Of a stretch of DNA of 64,000 bases, positions 63,213 to 64,000 are shown piece by piece. The DNA is from Nocardia transvalensis (GTDB lineage Bacteria > Actinomycetota > Actinomycetes > Mycobacteriales > Mycobacteriaceae): the NCBI RefSeq assembly GCF_015477765.1, contig NZ_JADLQQ010000004.1, positions 496,001 to 560,000 on the forward strand, written 5' to 3'. Every line of letters starts with the position of its first letter. Positions within the stretch are counted from its first letter, which is position 1. Under the pieces are notes generated by a model. It saw nothing but the letters and a program-made list of their open reading frames with translations, had not been told where the DNA came from and made no database searches. The position numbers were made by a program, and so were the translations under genes.

Positions 63213-64000
63213 TCAGGCTCGGTGCAGGGCGAAGGGGCGGGGAGTGTTGGCGTTGGTCACGATCGGGCGAAGGTTGCCGCCGATGACGGTGACGGGGGCG
63301 GCGCTGGTGAGGGCTGTGACGGCGTCGGTTATCAGGGTGTGGGCGATCGCGGCTCCGGCGCAGACGAACGGGCCGGTGCTGAAGGGGAGGTAGGGGCCGC
63401 GGCCATCGGATTCGGCCCAGCGTTCGGGCCGGAATACACCGGGGTGGTTCCAGCGGTGTTCGTCGTGGTGCAGCAGATAGGGACTGACCGACACGACGTC
63501 GCCGGTGCGGAAGGTGATTCCGCCGAGTTCGATGGCGTACGGGGCGGGGCGGCCGACCATCCAGACCAGCGGGCGATGCCGCGAGGCTTCGCGGACGATC
63601 TGGTCGGCGGGCCACGGCCAAGGCGAGCCTGCCGGTGCGTGCAGGCCGGCCAGCAGGACCGACCAGGCCAGTGAGTAGCCGACCGTCCCCACGATCGACA
63701 CGAACAGCAGCATGTACAGATCGGCCACCGTCCGGTCGTCGACCTCGTCGGGGCAGGCATCGATGATGGCATCCAGCACGTCGCGTGGTTCGCCGTGCCG
63801 GGTGTCCTCTCCTCGGCGATCGCGGACGTGCTCGGTCACCGCGGCACGGAGCTTGTTGCGCAGCAATTGCGCGCGTGCCCGCTGGCGGATGCGTGGTGCG
63901 CGGATCAGCACGTTGCCGCGTGAGGCCTGTGACAGCAATCGCCGCAATCCGGGCGGGGAATCGGGGTGCAGCATCGTGTCGGCCGTGCATCGATAGACCA
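63213..64000 (-). CDS. cytochrome P450, C-terminal part (gene runs past window end)
   Basis: About 262 residues of a P450 are inside the window; the frame stays open to the edge, so the N-terminus is missing. Visible are the I-helix region (VADLYMLLFVSIVGTVGYSLAW, unusual for lacking the AGxxT threonine), ExxR (VREASRHRP), the PERW-type segment (FRPERWAES) and heme loop FSTGPFVCAGAAIAH with the thiolate Cys. The substrate is unknown. Followed by the 36-aa ORF. Confidence 0.88.
   Translation of the reverse strand, partial: VYRCTADTMLHPDSPPGLRRLLSQASRGNVLIRAPRIRQRARAQLLRNKLRAAVTEHVRDRRGEDTRHGEPRDVLDAIIDACPDEVDDRTVADLYMLLFVSIVGTVGYSLAWSVLLAGLHAPAGSPWPWPADQIVREASRHRPLVWMVGRPAPYAIELGGITFRTGDVVSVSPYLLHHDEHRWNHPGVFRPERWAESDGRGPYLPFSTGPFVCAGAAIAHTLITDAVTALTSAAPVTVIGGNLRPIVTNANTPRPFALHRA

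Noticed and set aside
1..64000. tRNA, rRNA, insertion sequence or prophage
   Set aside because: No cloverleaf-type sequence, transposase, integrase or phage structural gene was recognised; an RNA-specific search (tRNAscan, Rfam) would be decisive.

Overview
The window is GC-rich actinobacterial chromosome. Gene content points to a mycolic-acid actinomycete (Corynebacteriales), most likely Nocardia or a close relative. The evidence is an Lsr2 nucleoid protein, lexA divergent from a LysM cell-wall gene next to nrdR, an AhpC/AhpD pair divergent from oxyR with the same key residue numbers as the mycobacterial proteins, IdeR, SigB, and DUF3099/DUF3039 genes near sigB. The genus is an inference. 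No rRNA, tRNA, CRISPR array, insertion sequence or prophage was recognised. Most of the window is ordinary core and accessory chromosome; the long ORFs opposite real genes are GC-codon shadows.

Layout. 0.3-2.7 kb: lsr2, a PAS-ANTAR regulator, and a marR/isochorismatase-like pair behind a perfect 28-bp palindrome. 2.8-5.4 kb (minus): a magnesium unit made of an M-box riboswitch, a short proline-containing leader ORF, a 58-aa protein gene and an NRAMP-related Mg2+ transporter (NrmT type). 5.5-7.6 kb: CDF metal exporter and CtaG-like protein. 7.6-11.1 kb: lexA, LysM protein, secreted protein and nrdR, with SOS-like boxes between the first two. 11.3-15.4 kb: hrpA. 15.7-16.3 kb: non-coding tandem and direct repeats. 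16.3-25.6 kb: membrane proteins, class III aminotransferase, GNAT, GlxA-type regulator, PhzF-like protein, ahpC-ahpD/oxyR, MBL hydrolase and a GGCT-like protein. 25.8-29.3 kb: a fused indolepyruvate ferredoxin oxidoreductase. 29.4-31.8 kb: a polyamine operon with an ornithine-decarboxylase-like gene and a fused SpeD-SpeE. 32-45 kb: Ski2-like helicase, PAC2 protein, lipoprotein, aldo/keto reductase, DUF4192, ideR-galE, and an AcuC deacetylase overlapping a GNAT/acyl-CoA-synthetase-like acetyltransferase. 45.3-49.7 kb: ppc, CPBP protease, DUF1445. 49.9-52.9 kb: a compact VOC / ABC exporter / ArsR / AHSA1 operon with its own promoter and twin operators. 53-55 kb: Q/G-rich secreted protein and sigB. 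55.3-64 kb: methyltransferase, DUF485-ActP pair, AraC/VOC pair divergent from an MFS gene, DUF3099, DUF3039, and a P450 cut by the window end.

How it works together. Several blocks form linked circuits: Mg2+ sensing and import (M-box, leader, nrmT), SOS control (lexA and the LysM protein), peroxide defence (oxyR, ahpCD), spermidine synthesis, reversible lysine acylation (AcuC and a Pat-type enzyme), and a self-regulated export/detoxification cassette (49.9-52.9 kb). The most distinctive signals are the layered Mg2+ leader, the ArsR-ABC-VOC-AHSA1 cassette with GTAGGA-N4-TCCTAC operators and leaderless start, and the AcuC/Pat overlap.
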